Made by a program: the position numbers and the translations under genes | Shown: piece after piece, positions 52,447 to 61,595 of the stretch | How positions within the stretch are numbered: the first letter of the stretch is position 1 | How the letters are laid out: each line of letters opens with the position of its first letter | Notes under the pieces: model-generated | The model's database searches: none | What the model saw: the letters and a program-made list of their open reading frames with translations, nothing else | Told to the model about the DNA's origin: nothing | Assembly: GCA_013347225.1 (NCBI GenBank) | Contig: CP054595.1 | Span: forward strand, 1,488,001 to 1,552,000 | DNA: 64,000 nt | Direction of reading: 5' to 3' | From: Candidatus Accumulibacter similis | Lineage (GTDB): Bacteria; Pseudomonadota; Gammaproteobacteria; Burkholderiales; Rhodocyclaceae

Positions 52447-53796
52447 TCACTCGGCCTGGCTGGTTGCGCTCGACTCGCTCGCGGCGCGACGGCGGCGGCG
52501 ACGCCGGGGCGCTGCTGCCGCCTGCGGCAGCAGCATCGCTGCGCGGCGCTCGTCGCTGGCGGCGAGGAACTCGGTCCACCAGTCGCCGACCTCGCGCGCG
52601 ACCTCGCCGGACTCGACGCGCAACAACAGGAAATCGTAGGCCGCCTTGAAGCGTGGCTGCTGCAGGATGCCGTAGGGGCGCTTGCCGCTACGCTGTTCGA
52701 AGCGTGGCTGCAGCGCCCAGATGTCCTTGATGTCGCCGCTGATCCGCCGCGTGATCGCCAGCTTCTCCGCCTGCACATCGAGGACCTCGTCCATCGCCTG
52801 CAACAGCGATGGCAGCACCGGTTCGCCGGCAGCCTTGAGCGGTTCCCACTTGGCGAGCACTTCGTGCCAGAGCAGGGTGGCGAAGAGGAAGCCGGGTGAC
52901 ACCGGCTTGCCCTCGCGCACCCGGCGATCGGTGTTGGCGAGCGCCAGGCCGACGAAACGTTCGCCGAGCGCCTGGTCGAGAATGACGTCGAGCAGCGGGA
53001 ACAGGCCATGATGCAGCCCTTCCTCGCGCAGTTGCGCGACGCAGCGTACGGCGTGCCCGCAGGTGAGCAGCTTGAGGATCTCATCGAGCAGGCGTGACGG
53101 CGGGACGTTCTCGATCAGGCTGCTCATCTCACGGATCGGGTGCCTCGCCTCGGGATCGATCGACAGGCCCAGTTTGGCAGCCAGGCGGACGGCGCGCAGC
53201 ATGCGCACCGGATCTTCCCGGTAGCGGGTCTTCGGTTCGCCGATCATGCGCAGCGTCTTTTGCCGCAGGTCGGCGACGCCGTGGTGGTAATCGACGATGG
53301 TTTCCGAAGAAGGGTCGTAATACAGGGCATTGACCGTGAAATCGCGCCGCGCGGCGTCTTCCGCCTGGCTGCCGAAGACGTTGTCGCGCAGCACCCGCCC
53401 CTGCTCGTCGACCAGCGCCTTGCTGCCGCCGTTTTCGCCGTGATGACCGCGGAAGGTGGTGACCTCGATGGTTTCGGCGCCCATGTTGACGTGGACGATC
53501 TGGAAGCGGCGGCCGATGATGCGCGAGCGACGGAAACAGTGGCGCACCTGTTCCGGCGTTGCGTTGGTGGCGACGTCGAAGTCCTTCGGCTTCAGGCCGG
53601 CGAGCAGGTCGCGCACCGCGCCGCCGACGATGAACGCCTGATAACCGCTTTCCTGCAGGGTCTCGACTGTGCGCCGGCTGCCGCGACTGATGTCGTCTCG
53701 CTGCAGGCCATGCTGGGCGACGGCGATGACCGCTGGTTCGCTGGGCTTGCCGGCACTCTTGCGTCCGAGGACGCGGGATATGAACTTGCGGATCAT
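52447..53796 (-). CDS. pcnB: Poly(A) polymerase I
   Basis: The product has 449 residues from the ATG at 53796. The nucleotidyltransferase motifs are FIVGGAVRDLLAGLKPKDFD, VATNATPEQVRHCFRRSRII and DAARRDFTVNALYYDPSSET, and the RNA-binding region continues with RYREDPVRMLRAVRLAAKLG. The C-terminal tail is highly basic (PRRRRRRRAASESSATSQAE). It adds 3' poly(A) tails that promote RNA decay. The ribosomal position and order (hda, HAD phosphatase, pcnB, folK) are typical of betaproteobacteria. Confidence 0.93.
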   Translation of the reverse strand: MIRKFISRVLGRKSAGKPSEPAVIAVAQHGLQRDDISRGSRRTVETLQESGYQAFIVGGAVRDLLAGLKPKDFDVATNATPEQVRHCFRRSRIIGRRFQIVHVNMGAETIEVTTFRGHHGENGGSKALVDEQGRVLRDNVFGSQAEDAARRDFTVNALYYDPSSETIVDYHHGVADLRQKTLRMIGEPKTRYREDPVRMLRAVRLAAKLGLSIDPEARHPIREMSSLIENVPPSRLLDEILKLLTCGHAVRCVAQLREEGLHHGLFPLLDVILDQALGERFVGLALANTDRRVREGKPVSPGFLFATLLWHEVLAKWEPLKAAGEPVLPSLLQAMDEVLDVQAEKLAITRRISGDIKDIWALQPRFEQRSGKRPYGILQQPRFKAAYDFLLLRVESGEVAREVGDWWTEFLAASDERRAAMLLPQAAAAPRRRRRRRAASESSATSQAE

Positions 53797-53882
53797 CAGC
53801 GGGGGGTTGTCTCGTTCTCGTGCTGTTGTGCCGTCATCATAGCCCAAATCGTTTCCACCGACCCGGATAATGCTTGCTCGCG

Positions 53883-54548
53883 CTACCCCTGCAGGCTGAG
53901 AACCGGCCAGCCGGCGTCTGCGGCGTGCGCCCGCAGGGTGGGGTCGGGGTCGACGGCCACCGGGTTGCTGACCCGCGACAGCAGCGGCAGGTCGTTCAGC
54001 GAGTCGCTGTAGAACCAGCTTCGCTCGAAGCTGCTCCACCACAGCCCCATCGCCTCGAGCCAGGCTTCGACGCGGACGATCTTGCCTTCCCGGAACGACG
54101 GCAGGCCACGCACCTTGCCGGTGAAGCGGCCGTCTTCCTGTGCCGGGATCGTCGCGATCAGGTGGGCGATGCCGAACTCGCGGATGATCGGCCCGGTGAC
54201 GAAGCTGTTGGTGGCGGTGACGATGGCGCACAGAGCGCCGCGACCGAGATGCCCACCGACCAGCGCGCGCGCCTTGTCGCTGACCAGCGGCAGGATGTGG
54301 CGGGAGAGGAACTCGCGCTGCCAGAGGTCGAGCTGGCTGCGCGGGAAGCGCGACAGCGGCTGCAGCTGGAAGTCGAGGAAGACGTCGATGTCGAGCGTGC
54401 CGGCCTTGTACTGCTCGTAGAACTCAAGGTTCTTCGCTTCGTACAGGTCGCGGTCGAGGATTCCCTTGCCGATCAGGAACTGCGCCCACTCAAAGTCGCT
54501 GTCGCCGGCGATCAGGGTGTTGTCGAGGTCGAAGAGGACGAGGTCCAT
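53883..54548 (-). CDS. HAD-IB family phosphatase (SerB-like)
   Basis: The product has 221 residues. Motif I is MDLVLFDLDNTLIAGDSDFE; motif II/III elements are CAIVTATNSFVTGPII and a late ERSWFYSDSLNDLPLLSRVS. The cap is the small helical type of phosphoserine-phosphatase relatives. The substrate is unknown: phosphoserine, histidinol phosphate or a lipid phosphate are possible. It is conserved between hda and pcnB. Confidence 0.88.
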   Translation of the reverse strand: MDLVLFDLDNTLIAGDSDFEWAQFLIGKGILDRDLYEAKNLEFYEQYKAGTLDIDVFLDFQLQPLSRFPRSQLDLWQREFLSRHILPLVSDKARALVGGHLGRGALCAIVTATNSFVTGPIIREFGIAHLIATIPAQEDGRFTGKVRGLPSFREGKIVRVEAWLEAMGLWWSSFERSWFYSDSLNDLPLLSRVSNPVAVDPDPTLRAHAADAGWPVLSLQG

Positions 54549-54565
54549 GATGGTGTTCGTTCTGG

Positions 54566-55222
54566 TCAGGTGGGCGGCGAGGTCTGCAGGACCTCGCGCA
54601 GCAGGGGCAGGCTGATCGGCCGCTTGTGCTCGAGCGAGAACTGGTCGATCGCCCGCAGCAGTTGCGTCAGGCTGCGCATGTCGCGTGGCACGCGGGCAAA
54701 CAGGTAGTCGATGACCGCCGGCGACAGCTCGAGCCCGCGTGCCCGCGCCAACTCGGCGAGAGCGGCCCGCTTTTCCTCGTCGCTCAGGCTGCGCAGCCGG
54801 TAGACCAGGCCGCTGCCGAGGCGCGTGCGCAGGTCCTCGCGCAGCTCGAGCAGCCGTGGCGGCAGGCGCGCTGCCAGCAGCAGCCGCCCGTCACTGGCGC
54901 GCAGGCGATTGATCAGGTTGAAGAGGACGACCTGGCCGCCATCAGCGAGTGCCTCGAGGTGGTCCACGGCCCAGAGGCCGGAACTCGTCGGCAGGCTGGC
55001 GAGTTGCGGGTCGAGGCGGGCGTCGCTGCAGGTGGCGGCGCATGCCTGCAACAGATGTGACTTGCCGGCACCGCTTTCGCCCCAGAGGAAGAACAGCGGT
55101 TCGCGGTTGTCGGGTGCGAGCCAGGCAGCGAGCGCGGTCAGCGCTTCGCCGTTGCTGCCGCTGACGTAGTTTTCCAGGCTGGGCGGCGCCGCTGGCTGCA
55201 GGTCGAGGGTCAACTGGCGCAT
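54566..55222 (-). CDS. hda: DnaA regulatory inactivator Hda
   Basis: The product has 218 residues and is an AAA+ domain resembling DnaA domain III. The N-terminus [20 protein letters not shown] contains a clamp-binding QLTLDL motif; Walker A is [20 protein letters not shown] and the Walker B region is [20 protein letters not shown]. Together with the beta clamp it stimulates ATP hydrolysis by DnaA. It is divergent from purM with a 143-base gap. Confidence 0.92.
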   Translation of the reverse strand: MRQLTLDLQPAAPPSLENYVSGSNGEALTALAAWLAPDNREPLFFLWGESGAGKSHLLQACAATCSDARLDPQLASLPTSSGLWAVDHLEALADGGQVVLFNLINRLRASDGRLLLAARLPPRLLELREDLRTRLGSGLVYRLRSLSDEEKRAALAELARARGLELSPAVIDYLFARVPRDMRSLTQLLRAIDQFSLEHKRPISLPLLREVLQTSPPT

Positions 55223-55365
55223 GGGAGCTGTTTCAGGCTGCGGTGGGTGCGGGCGAACGGTCCGCGAGAGGAGCTTTTCGGATAAGATCCCCGCTTCGGG
55301 AAAACGCCGTGCCGCATTCTACCACTGCACCGCATCCGCCAGACTTGTTCGGGACGCCCTTCAGG

Positions 55366-56403
55366 ATGACTCAGGAATCTCTCACCTATCGTGATGCGGG
55401 GGTCGATATCGACGCCGGCGACGCCCTCGTCGAGCGCATCAAGCCGCTTGCCCGAAGGACCATGCGTCCCGGCGTGCTGGCCGGCATCGGCGGCTTCGGT
55501 GCCCTCTTCGAAGTGCCCGCCGGCTATCGTCAGCCGGTGCTGGTGTCGGGTACCGACGGCGTTGGCACCAAGCTGCGGCTGGCTTTCGAACTGCAGCGGC
55601 ACGCGACGATCGGCATCGACCTGGTGGCGATGAGCGTCAACGACATCCTCGTCCAGGGTGCCGAGCCGCTCTTCTTCCTCGACTACTTCGCCTGCGGCAA
55701 GCTCGACGTCGCCACCGCGGCGGAGGTCGTCAGCGGCATTGCCAGGGGCTGCGAGCTGGCCGGCTGTGCGCTGATCGGTGGCGAGACCGCCGAAATGCCG
55801 GGCATGTACCCGGAAGGCGAGTACGACCTGGCGGGATTTGCCGTCGGCGTCGTCGAGAAGTCGGCGATCATCGACGGGTCGGCGATCGTCGCCGGAGACG
55901 TGCTGATCGGCCTGCCGTCGTCGGGGGCGCATTCGAACGGCTATTCGCTGGTGCGCCGGATCATCGCCCGCACGCAGGCCGACCTGTCGGCGGCCTTCGA
56001 CGGCGGCGGCACACTGGCCGATGCGATCCTGGCGCCGACGCGCATCTATGTCCGGCCGCTGCAGGCCCTGCTGCGCGCGTTGCCGGTGAAGGGCATGGCG
56101 CACATCACCGGTGGCGGCCTTACCGGCAACGTGCCGCGCATCCTGCCGGCGTCGGTCAGGGCCGAGATCGTCCAGTCCGCCTGGCGTCGGCCGCCGCTTT
56201 TCGACTGGCTGCAACGTGCCGGCGGCGTTGCCGAAAGCGAGATGCATCGTGTCTTCAACTGCGGCATCGGCATGGTCGTCGTCGTTGCGCGGGCGGACGC
56301 CGGGCAGGCGCTGCGGCTGCTGCAGGATGCCGGCGAGCCGGCGCTGGCGATTGGCAGCATCGAGCCGCGCGCCGCGGGCGAGGCGGCGACGGTGGTTCTC
56401 TGA
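55366..56403 (+). CDS. purM: Phosphoribosylformylglycinamidine cyclo-ligase
   Basis: The product has 345 residues from the ATG at 55366. Family blocks are [80 protein letters not shown] and [20 protein letters not shown]. It makes aminoimidazole ribotide in purine synthesis. A TAAGAT near 55283 could be its -10. Divergent from hda. Confidence 0.95.
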   Translation: MTQESLTYRDAGVDIDAGDALVERIKPLARRTMRPGVLAGIGGFGALFEVPAGYRQPVLVSGTDGVGTKLRLAFELQRHATIGIDLVAMSVNDILVQGAEPLFFLDYFACGKLDVATAAEVVSGIARGCELAGCALIGGETAEMPGMYPEGEYDLAGFAVGVVEKSAIIDGSAIVAGDVLIGLPSSGAHSNGYSLVRRIIARTQADLSAAFDGGGTLADAILAPTRIYVRPLQALLRALPVKGMAHITGGGLTGNVPRILPASVRAEIVQSAWRRPPLFDWLQRAGGVAESEMHRVFNCGIGMVVVVARADAGQALRLLQDAGEPALAIGSIEPRAAGEAATVVL

Positions 56404-56558
56404 GAGGTTGGGGCGCTGTCGTCGCCAGTACGCCGCCGGCAGGGGCGCGCGCGAACGCTGCGCGGCAGCGGCGGCTGGACGATGCTGACGCTCGCCGGCA
56501 GCAGGCGGCGCACGTTCGTTGCCGCCGCGGCAACCGCAACCGGCGCGTGGCGCGCTGC

Positions 56559-56900
56559 TCAGACCTTGATGTTGATGCGGCCGCTCGCCGTGCCCTGGCG
56601 GCGGCCTTTCTTCGACCGCGTGTCGAGCAGTACCGGCCGGTTCTCGACGCGGCGTTCGGCCTGGCGGCGCTCGACCGCGACCGTGGTGTCTGCCGCCGGG
56701 GTGCCGGTCGTGGCGGCGGCGGTGTCGGCCCGCGGTGGCGCTGCCTGCTCCCTGCCGGCGAGCGCCCGGTCGTTCTGCGGCGAGGCCGACAGGTTGCTGG
56801 CGAGGCCGGCCGCACCGCCCACCGGTTCTGGCTTCTTCGCGTTGTCGACCTCCTTGTTCAGGTTGCCGACCAAAGGAATGATTTCGGCTGGAATCCTCAT
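56559..56900 (-). CDS. Hypothetical protein
   Basis: The product has 113 residues: MRIPAEIIPLVGNLNKEVDN then a low-complexity Ala/Pro/Thr middle and a basic end (ERRQAERRVENRPVLLDTRS, KKGRRQGTASGRINIKV). The conserved-looking first and last 20 residues around a variable middle suggest a real small protein, perhaps a flagellar or pilus accessory, but no family is recognised. It lies alone between purM and the RND genes. Confidence 0.55.
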   Translation of the reverse strand: MRIPAEIIPLVGNLNKEVDNAKKPEPVGGAAGLASNLSASPQNDRALAGREQAAPPRADTAAATTGTPAADTTVAVERRQAERRVENRPVLLDTRSKKGRRQGTASGRINIKV

Positions 56901-57173
56901 GCTGCGGTCTCCATGCGCCGGCGCCTGCCGATTGCCCGTAAGGGCGGCGGGCCGACGATCAAACTCATGATTCGTCTGCGGAATACTCTAGCATTGCTGC
57001 TGTCGGAGTGGTATCGGCAAGTGTGCCGGCTTGCCAACTTTGTCGCGGCAGGGGGCGAAAGGGTCGCTGCCGCCGGCCCGCGACGGCGTGCCAGGGGCTG
57101 GCGCGCCGCCGCAGCGCCGTGCGCGTTGCTCCACCAACCCTGATTGCCCGCCTGGCGGGAGATGCGGATCGAT

Positions 57174-58343
57174 ATGTCGAGCAGGAAAAAGCGGGTGCTG
57201 GTTCTGGCAGTGGCTGTGGCTGGCCTCGTCGGGCTGAGTACCTTTGCCTACCTCAGCTTCCGCGCGCCGGCGTTGCCGGGGGCGCCGGCGGGAAAAGGGG
57301 CCGCGGGCGGGCAGGCCGGCGGCCCGCCACCGGCACCGCACGTCGAAACGGCACGGGTGCAGGCCGCCGAGCTGGCACTCGAGGCGAGCGCGGTCGGCTC
57401 GCTGCGCTCGAACGAGTCGGTCGTCCTGCGCCCGGAAGTGCCGGGACGGATCGCGGCGATCAATTTTCGTGACGGTACGGCGGTCGCCAGGGGCGCGCTG
57501 CTGGTGGCCCTGGATGCGGCGACGCAGGCGGCCGAGGTGGACCAGGCGCGCGCCAGCCTCGGGCTGGCACAGGCCAACTTCAAACGCAGCCAGGATCTCT
57601 TCGCCCGCACTTTCATCAGCCAGCAGGCCCTCGACAATGCCGAGGCGACGCTGAAGGTGCAGGAGGCGGCGCTGGCCCTGGCGCAGGCGAAGTTCGACCG
57701 CACGCGCCTGCGGGCACCATTCGCGGGGATCGTCGGCATTCGCAACATCAGCGTCGGCGACTACGTCAAGGAAGGGCAGGATCTGGTCAATATCGAGGAC
57801 ATCGCGACGCTGAAGATCGATTTCCGCCTGCCCGAATCGTATCTGCCGCAGCTCCGCCCCGGGCAGCAGCTCGAGGTGTCGAGCGACGCGCTGCCGGGAC
57901 AGCTCTTCACCGGCGTCCTCGAAGCGATCAACCCGCTGGTCGAGGCCGGTGGCCGGGCGATCGCGCTGCGCGCCCGGATGGCCAACGGCGACGGGCACCT
58001 GCGGCCCGGCATGTTCGTCCGCGTGCGCCTGATCTTCGAGAAGCGCAGCAACGTCCTGTTGCTGCCGGAACAGGCGGTGGTCCCGGACAGCAAGCTGCCG
58101 TACGTCTATCGCGTCGTCGATGGCCAGGCACGGCGGACGGCGATCCGCACCGGCATGCGGCGCGATGCCCTGGTCGAGGTGGTCGAGGGGCTGAGCGCCG
58201 GCGATGAAGTGGTCACCGCCGGACAGATGAAGCTGCGCGACGGTGCCGCCGTGCGCACGCTCGGGGAAGCCGCGTCGCCGCCAGCGACGGCGCCGCAGCC
58301 GGCAGCGAGCGGCGCTGCCGCTGCGGCAGGAGCGGGCAGATGA
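57174..58343 (+). CDS. RND efflux periplasmic adaptor (HlyD/MexA family)
   Basis: The product has 389 residues from the ATG at 57174; an ATG at 57162 is too close to the GGGAG site. An N-terminal membrane anchor or signal (VLVLAVAVAGLVGLSTFAYL) is followed by a biotinyl-lipoyl half-domain (SLRSNESVVLRPEVPGRIAA), an alpha-hairpin (about 115-185), the second half (FDRTRLRAPFAGIVGIRNIS, GDYVKEGQDLVNIEDIATLK) and beta-barrel domains. It links the RND pump to an outer-membrane channel. The pump gene overlaps by ATGA. No TolC gene is adjacent. Confidence 0.92.
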   Translation: MSSRKKRVLVLAVAVAGLVGLSTFAYLSFRAPALPGAPAGKGAAGGQAGGPPPAPHVETARVQAAELALEASAVGSLRSNESVVLRPEVPGRIAAINFRDGTAVARGALLVALDAATQAAEVDQARASLGLAQANFKRSQDLFARTFISQQALDNAEATLKVQEAALALAQAKFDRTRLRAPFAGIVGIRNISVGDYVKEGQDLVNIEDIATLKIDFRLPESYLPQLRPGQQLEVSSDALPGQLFTGVLEAINPLVEAGGRAIALRARMANGDGHLRPGMFVRVRLIFEKRSNVLLLPEQAVVPDSKLPYVYRVVDGQARRTAIRTGMRRDALVEVVEGLSAGDEVVTAGQMKLRDGAAVRTLGEAASPPATAPQPAASGAAAAAGAGR

Positions 58344-61300
58344 AGATTTCCGACCTGTGCATCCGGCGACCGGTGTTCGCGACCGTCCTGTCGCTGGCGA
58401 TCATGCTCGTCGGACTGGTTTCCTACACGCGCCTGCCGGTGCGCGAGTATCCGAAGATCGACGAGCCGGTGGTGACGGTCGATACCACCTACCGCGGCGC
58501 GTCGGCGGAGATCATGGAGTCGCAGGTCAGCAAGCCACTCGAGGATTCGCTCGCCGGCATCGAGGGGGTCGACGTCATCACCTCGATCTCGCGGCAGGAG
58601 AACAGCCAGATCTCGGTGCGCTTCAAGCTCGAGCGCAACCCCGACTCGGCGGCGGCCGACGTGCGCGACCGCGTGTCGCGCGTGCGCAACAAGCTGCCGA
58701 CTGCCATCGACGAGCCGGTCATCGCCAAGGTCGAGGCCGATGCCAACCCGATCATCTGGCTGGCTTTTTCGTCCGACAAGCACTCGGCGCTCGAGGTCAC
58801 GGATTTCGCCAACCGCGTCGTCAAGCCGCGCCTGCAGACGTTGCCGGGTGCCGCCGACGTGCGTGTCTTCGGCGAACGCAAGTTCGCCATGCGCATCTGG
58901 CTCGATCGCGACCGCCTGGCGGCGTACGGCCTGACGCCGCAGGATGTCGAGGACGCGCTGCGGCGTCAGAACGTCGAGGTGCCGGCCGGCCGCATCGAGA
59001 GCGAGAGCCGCGAGTTCTCGGTGGTCGCGCGCACCGACCTGGCACAGCCGGAGCAGTTCGCCGAGATCATCGTCAAGCAGGCCGCCGACGCCCGCGGCAG
59101 CTACCCGGTGCGCATCGCCGACCTCGGTCGCGTCGAGATCGGCGCCGCCTCCGAGCGCAGCAGCGTTCGTTTCAAGGGGCGGCCGGCGGTCGCTCTCGGC
59201 GTCATCAAGCAGGCCACCGCCAACCCGCTCGAGCTGTCGCGCGCCTTGCGCGCCGAGGTACCGAAGCTCGTCGCCGACCTGCCCCCGGGAATGACCGCGA
59301 ACATCGCCTATGACTCGTCGGTGTTCATCGACCGTTCGATCGATGCCGTCTTCAAGACCATCGGCGAGGCGATGCTGCTCGTCCTGTTGATCATCTTCTT
59401 CTTCCTGCGCAACCTGCGGGCGACGCTGATCCCGCTGGTGACGATCCCGGTATCGCTGATCGGCGCCTTTGCGCTGATGCTGGTGCTGGGTTTCAGCATC
59501 AACACGCTGACCCTGCTGGCGCTGGTGCTGGCGATCGGCCTCGTCGTCGACGATGCGATCGTCGTCCTCGAGAACATCTACCGTCACATCGAAGCCGGGA
59601 TGCCGCGACGTCAGGCGGCCTTCCAGGGGGCCCAGGAGATCGGCTTCGCCGTCGTCGCGATGACCATCACGCTCGCGGCGGTGTATGCACCGGTGGCTTT
59701 CATGACCGGCCGAACCGGCAAGCTCTTCGTCGAGTTCGCGCTGACCCTCGCCGGTGCGGTGCTGGTATCGGGCTTCGTCGCGCTCACGCTGTCGCCGATG
59801 ATGTGTTCCCTGCTGCTGCGACACGAGACGGCGCACGGCCGCGCCTACCTGTGGGTCGAGAAGCTGCTGGCGGCGCTGACGGCCGCCTATCGCCGGGCGC
59901 TGACGGCGGCACTGCGGCGGCGCTGGCTGGTCATGCTCGTGTTTGCCCTGGTCGCCGGCTCGAACGTCGTTCTCCTCGGCGCGCTGAAGTCGGAACTGGC
60001 ACCGATCGAGGACCGCGGTGTCATCATCGGCGTCTTCCTCGGTCCCGAGGGCGCCACCCTCGACTACACCGACCGCTATGCGCGTCAGCTCGAGGACGTC
60101 TACGCCCGTACCCCGGACATCGAGCGCTATTTCGTCGTGGCCGGCAATCCGACGGTCGGTCAGGGAATCTCCTTCGTCGGTCTGGTCGATTGGGCGGAGC
60201 GGCAGCGCAATTCGGCGGCGGTCGTCAAGGAGCTGTTTCCGCAGTTCATGGGCATTCCCGGCGTCATGGCCTTCCCCGTCCTGCCGCCGTCGCTTGGGCA
60301 GAGTCCGCGCGAGCGGCCGATCAATTTCGTCATCGTCACCTCGGGTTCCTATGCCGAACTCGAGCAGATGACGGCGAAGATCCTCGACGAGGTGGCGAAG
60401 AACCCCGGCTTCACCAATGTCGATACCGATCTCAAGCTGAACAAGCCGGAACTGTCGGTGATCGTCAACCGCGACAAGGCGATGGACACCGGCGTACAGA
60501 TCGAGACCGTCGGTCGCACGCTCGAAACCATGCTTGGCGGTCGCCAGGTGACGCGCTTCAAGCGCGAGGGCGAACAGTACGACGTCATCGTCCAGGTCGC
60601 CAGCACCGAGCGCACGACACCATCCGACATTCGCGACATCTTCGTCCGCGCGCGCGACGGCAGCATGATCCCGCTCGCCAACCTGCTGACGGTGGACGAG
60701 ACCGTCAGTCCGCGAGAACTGAACCACTTCGGCCAGCGGCGCGCGGTGATCATCACCGCCAACCTGAATCCGGGTTACACCATGGGCGAGGGCCTGAAGT
60801 TCCTCGAAGAGGCGGCGGCGCGCGTGCTGCCGGCGGGCTACGCGGTGGACTATGCAGGCCAGTCGCGCGAGTTCAAGCTGTCGTCGTCGTCGCTGGCGCT
60901 GACCTTCGTCCTTGCGCTGGCCTTCATCTACCTCGTGCTGGCGGCGCAGTTCGAGAGCTTCCGTGATCCGCTGATCATCATGCTCACCGTGCCGCTGTCG
61001 ATGACCGGCGCACTGCTGGCGCTGCTGCTCAGTGGCGGCACGCTCAACGTCTACAGCCAGATCGGACTGGTGACGCTGGTCGGGCTGATCACCAAGCACG
61101 GCATCCTGATCGTCGAGTTCGCCAACCAGTTGCAGGAGCGCGGGCAGGAGATCCGGCAGGCGGTGATCGAGGCTTCCGAGTTGCGCCTGCGACCGATCCT
61201 GATGACCACCGGCGCGATGGTTCTCGGGACGATCCCGCTGGCACTGGCGCGCGGTGCCGGTGCCGAGAGCCGGCAGCAGATCGGCTGGGTGATCGTCGGC

Positions 61301-61420
61301 GGCCTGCTGCTTGGCACCTTCTTCACGCTCTTCGTCGTGCCGACCGTGTATACGCTGCTCGCCCGGCGCAAGGGAAGGGCTGCCGGCGTCGGCGAGGCGG
61401 TGACAGCGCCGGTGTCGTGA
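58340..61420 (+). CDS. RND-family efflux pump inner-membrane subunit
   Basis: The product has 1026 residues, the usual length for HAE-1-type pumps, with 12 helices and two large periplasmic loops. Recognisable parts are MKISDLCIRRPVFATVLSLA, the repeated family motifs GVDVITSISRQENSQISVRF and VEADANPIIWLAFSSDKHSA, the relay Asp region in helix 4 (ALVLAIGLVVDDAIVVLENI) and KHGILIVEFANQLQ in helix 10. It exports small molecules using proton flow. Close to MexF/AcrB relatives; the substrate range is not predictable. Coupled to the adaptor gene. Confidence 0.94.
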   Translation: MKISDLCIRRPVFATVLSLAIMLVGLVSYTRLPVREYPKIDEPVVTVDTTYRGASAEIMESQVSKPLEDSLAGIEGVDVITSISRQENSQISVRFKLERNPDSAAADVRDRVSRVRNKLPTAIDEPVIAKVEADANPIIWLAFSSDKHSALEVTDFANRVVKPRLQTLPGAADVRVFGERKFAMRIWLDRDRLAAYGLTPQDVEDALRRQNVEVPAGRIESESREFSVVARTDLAQPEQFAEIIVKQAADARGSYPVRIADLGRVEIGAASERSSVRFKGRPAVALGVIKQATANPLELSRALRAEVPKLVADLPPGMTANIAYDSSVFIDRSIDAVFKTIGEAMLLVLLIIFFFLRNLRATLIPLVTIPVSLIGAFALMLVLGFSINTLTLLALVLAIGLVVDDAIVVLENIYRHIEAGMPRRQAAFQGAQEIGFAVVAMTITLAAVYAPVAFMTGRTGKLFVEFALTLAGAVLVSGFVALTLSPMMCSLLLRHETAHGRAYLWVEKLLAALTAAYRRALTAALRRRWLVMLVFALVAGSNVVLLGALKSELAPIEDRGVIIGVFLGPEGATLDYTDRYARQLEDVYARTPDIERYFVVAGNPTVGQGISFVGLVDWAERQRNSAAVVKELFPQFMGIPGVMAFPVLPPSLGQSPRERPINFVIVTSGSYAELEQMTAKILDEVAKNPGFTNVDTDLKLNKPELSVIVNRDKAMDTGVQIETVGRTLETMLGGRQVTRFKREGEQYDVIVQVASTERTTPSDIRDIFVRARDGSMIPLANLLTVDETVSPRELNHFGQRRAVIITANLNPGYTMGEGLKFLEEAAARVLPAGYAVDYAGQSREFKLSSSSLALTFVLALAFIYLVLAAQFESFRDPLIIMLTVPLSMTGALLALLLSGGTLNVYSQIGLVTLVGLITKHGILIVEFANQLQERGQEIRQAVIEASELRLRPILMTTGAMVLGTIPLALARGAGAESRQQIGWVIVGGLLLGTFFTLFVVPTVYTLLARRKGRAAGVGEAVTAPVS

Positions 61421-61595
61421 GCGTTGTGACCAAGTGTGCCGCGCCGCGCGTTCACGGCACTTCATCGAGGCCGGGACCAGGGACGACGGGCGGACGCGCG
61501 CTGGCAACCGCTCGTCGCAAACTGCTGCCGGCCGGCCAGGGTCGCGCCTTCGACAGGCGCCCGGTTCACGGAATGACAGTGCAGCGGGGTCTTCG

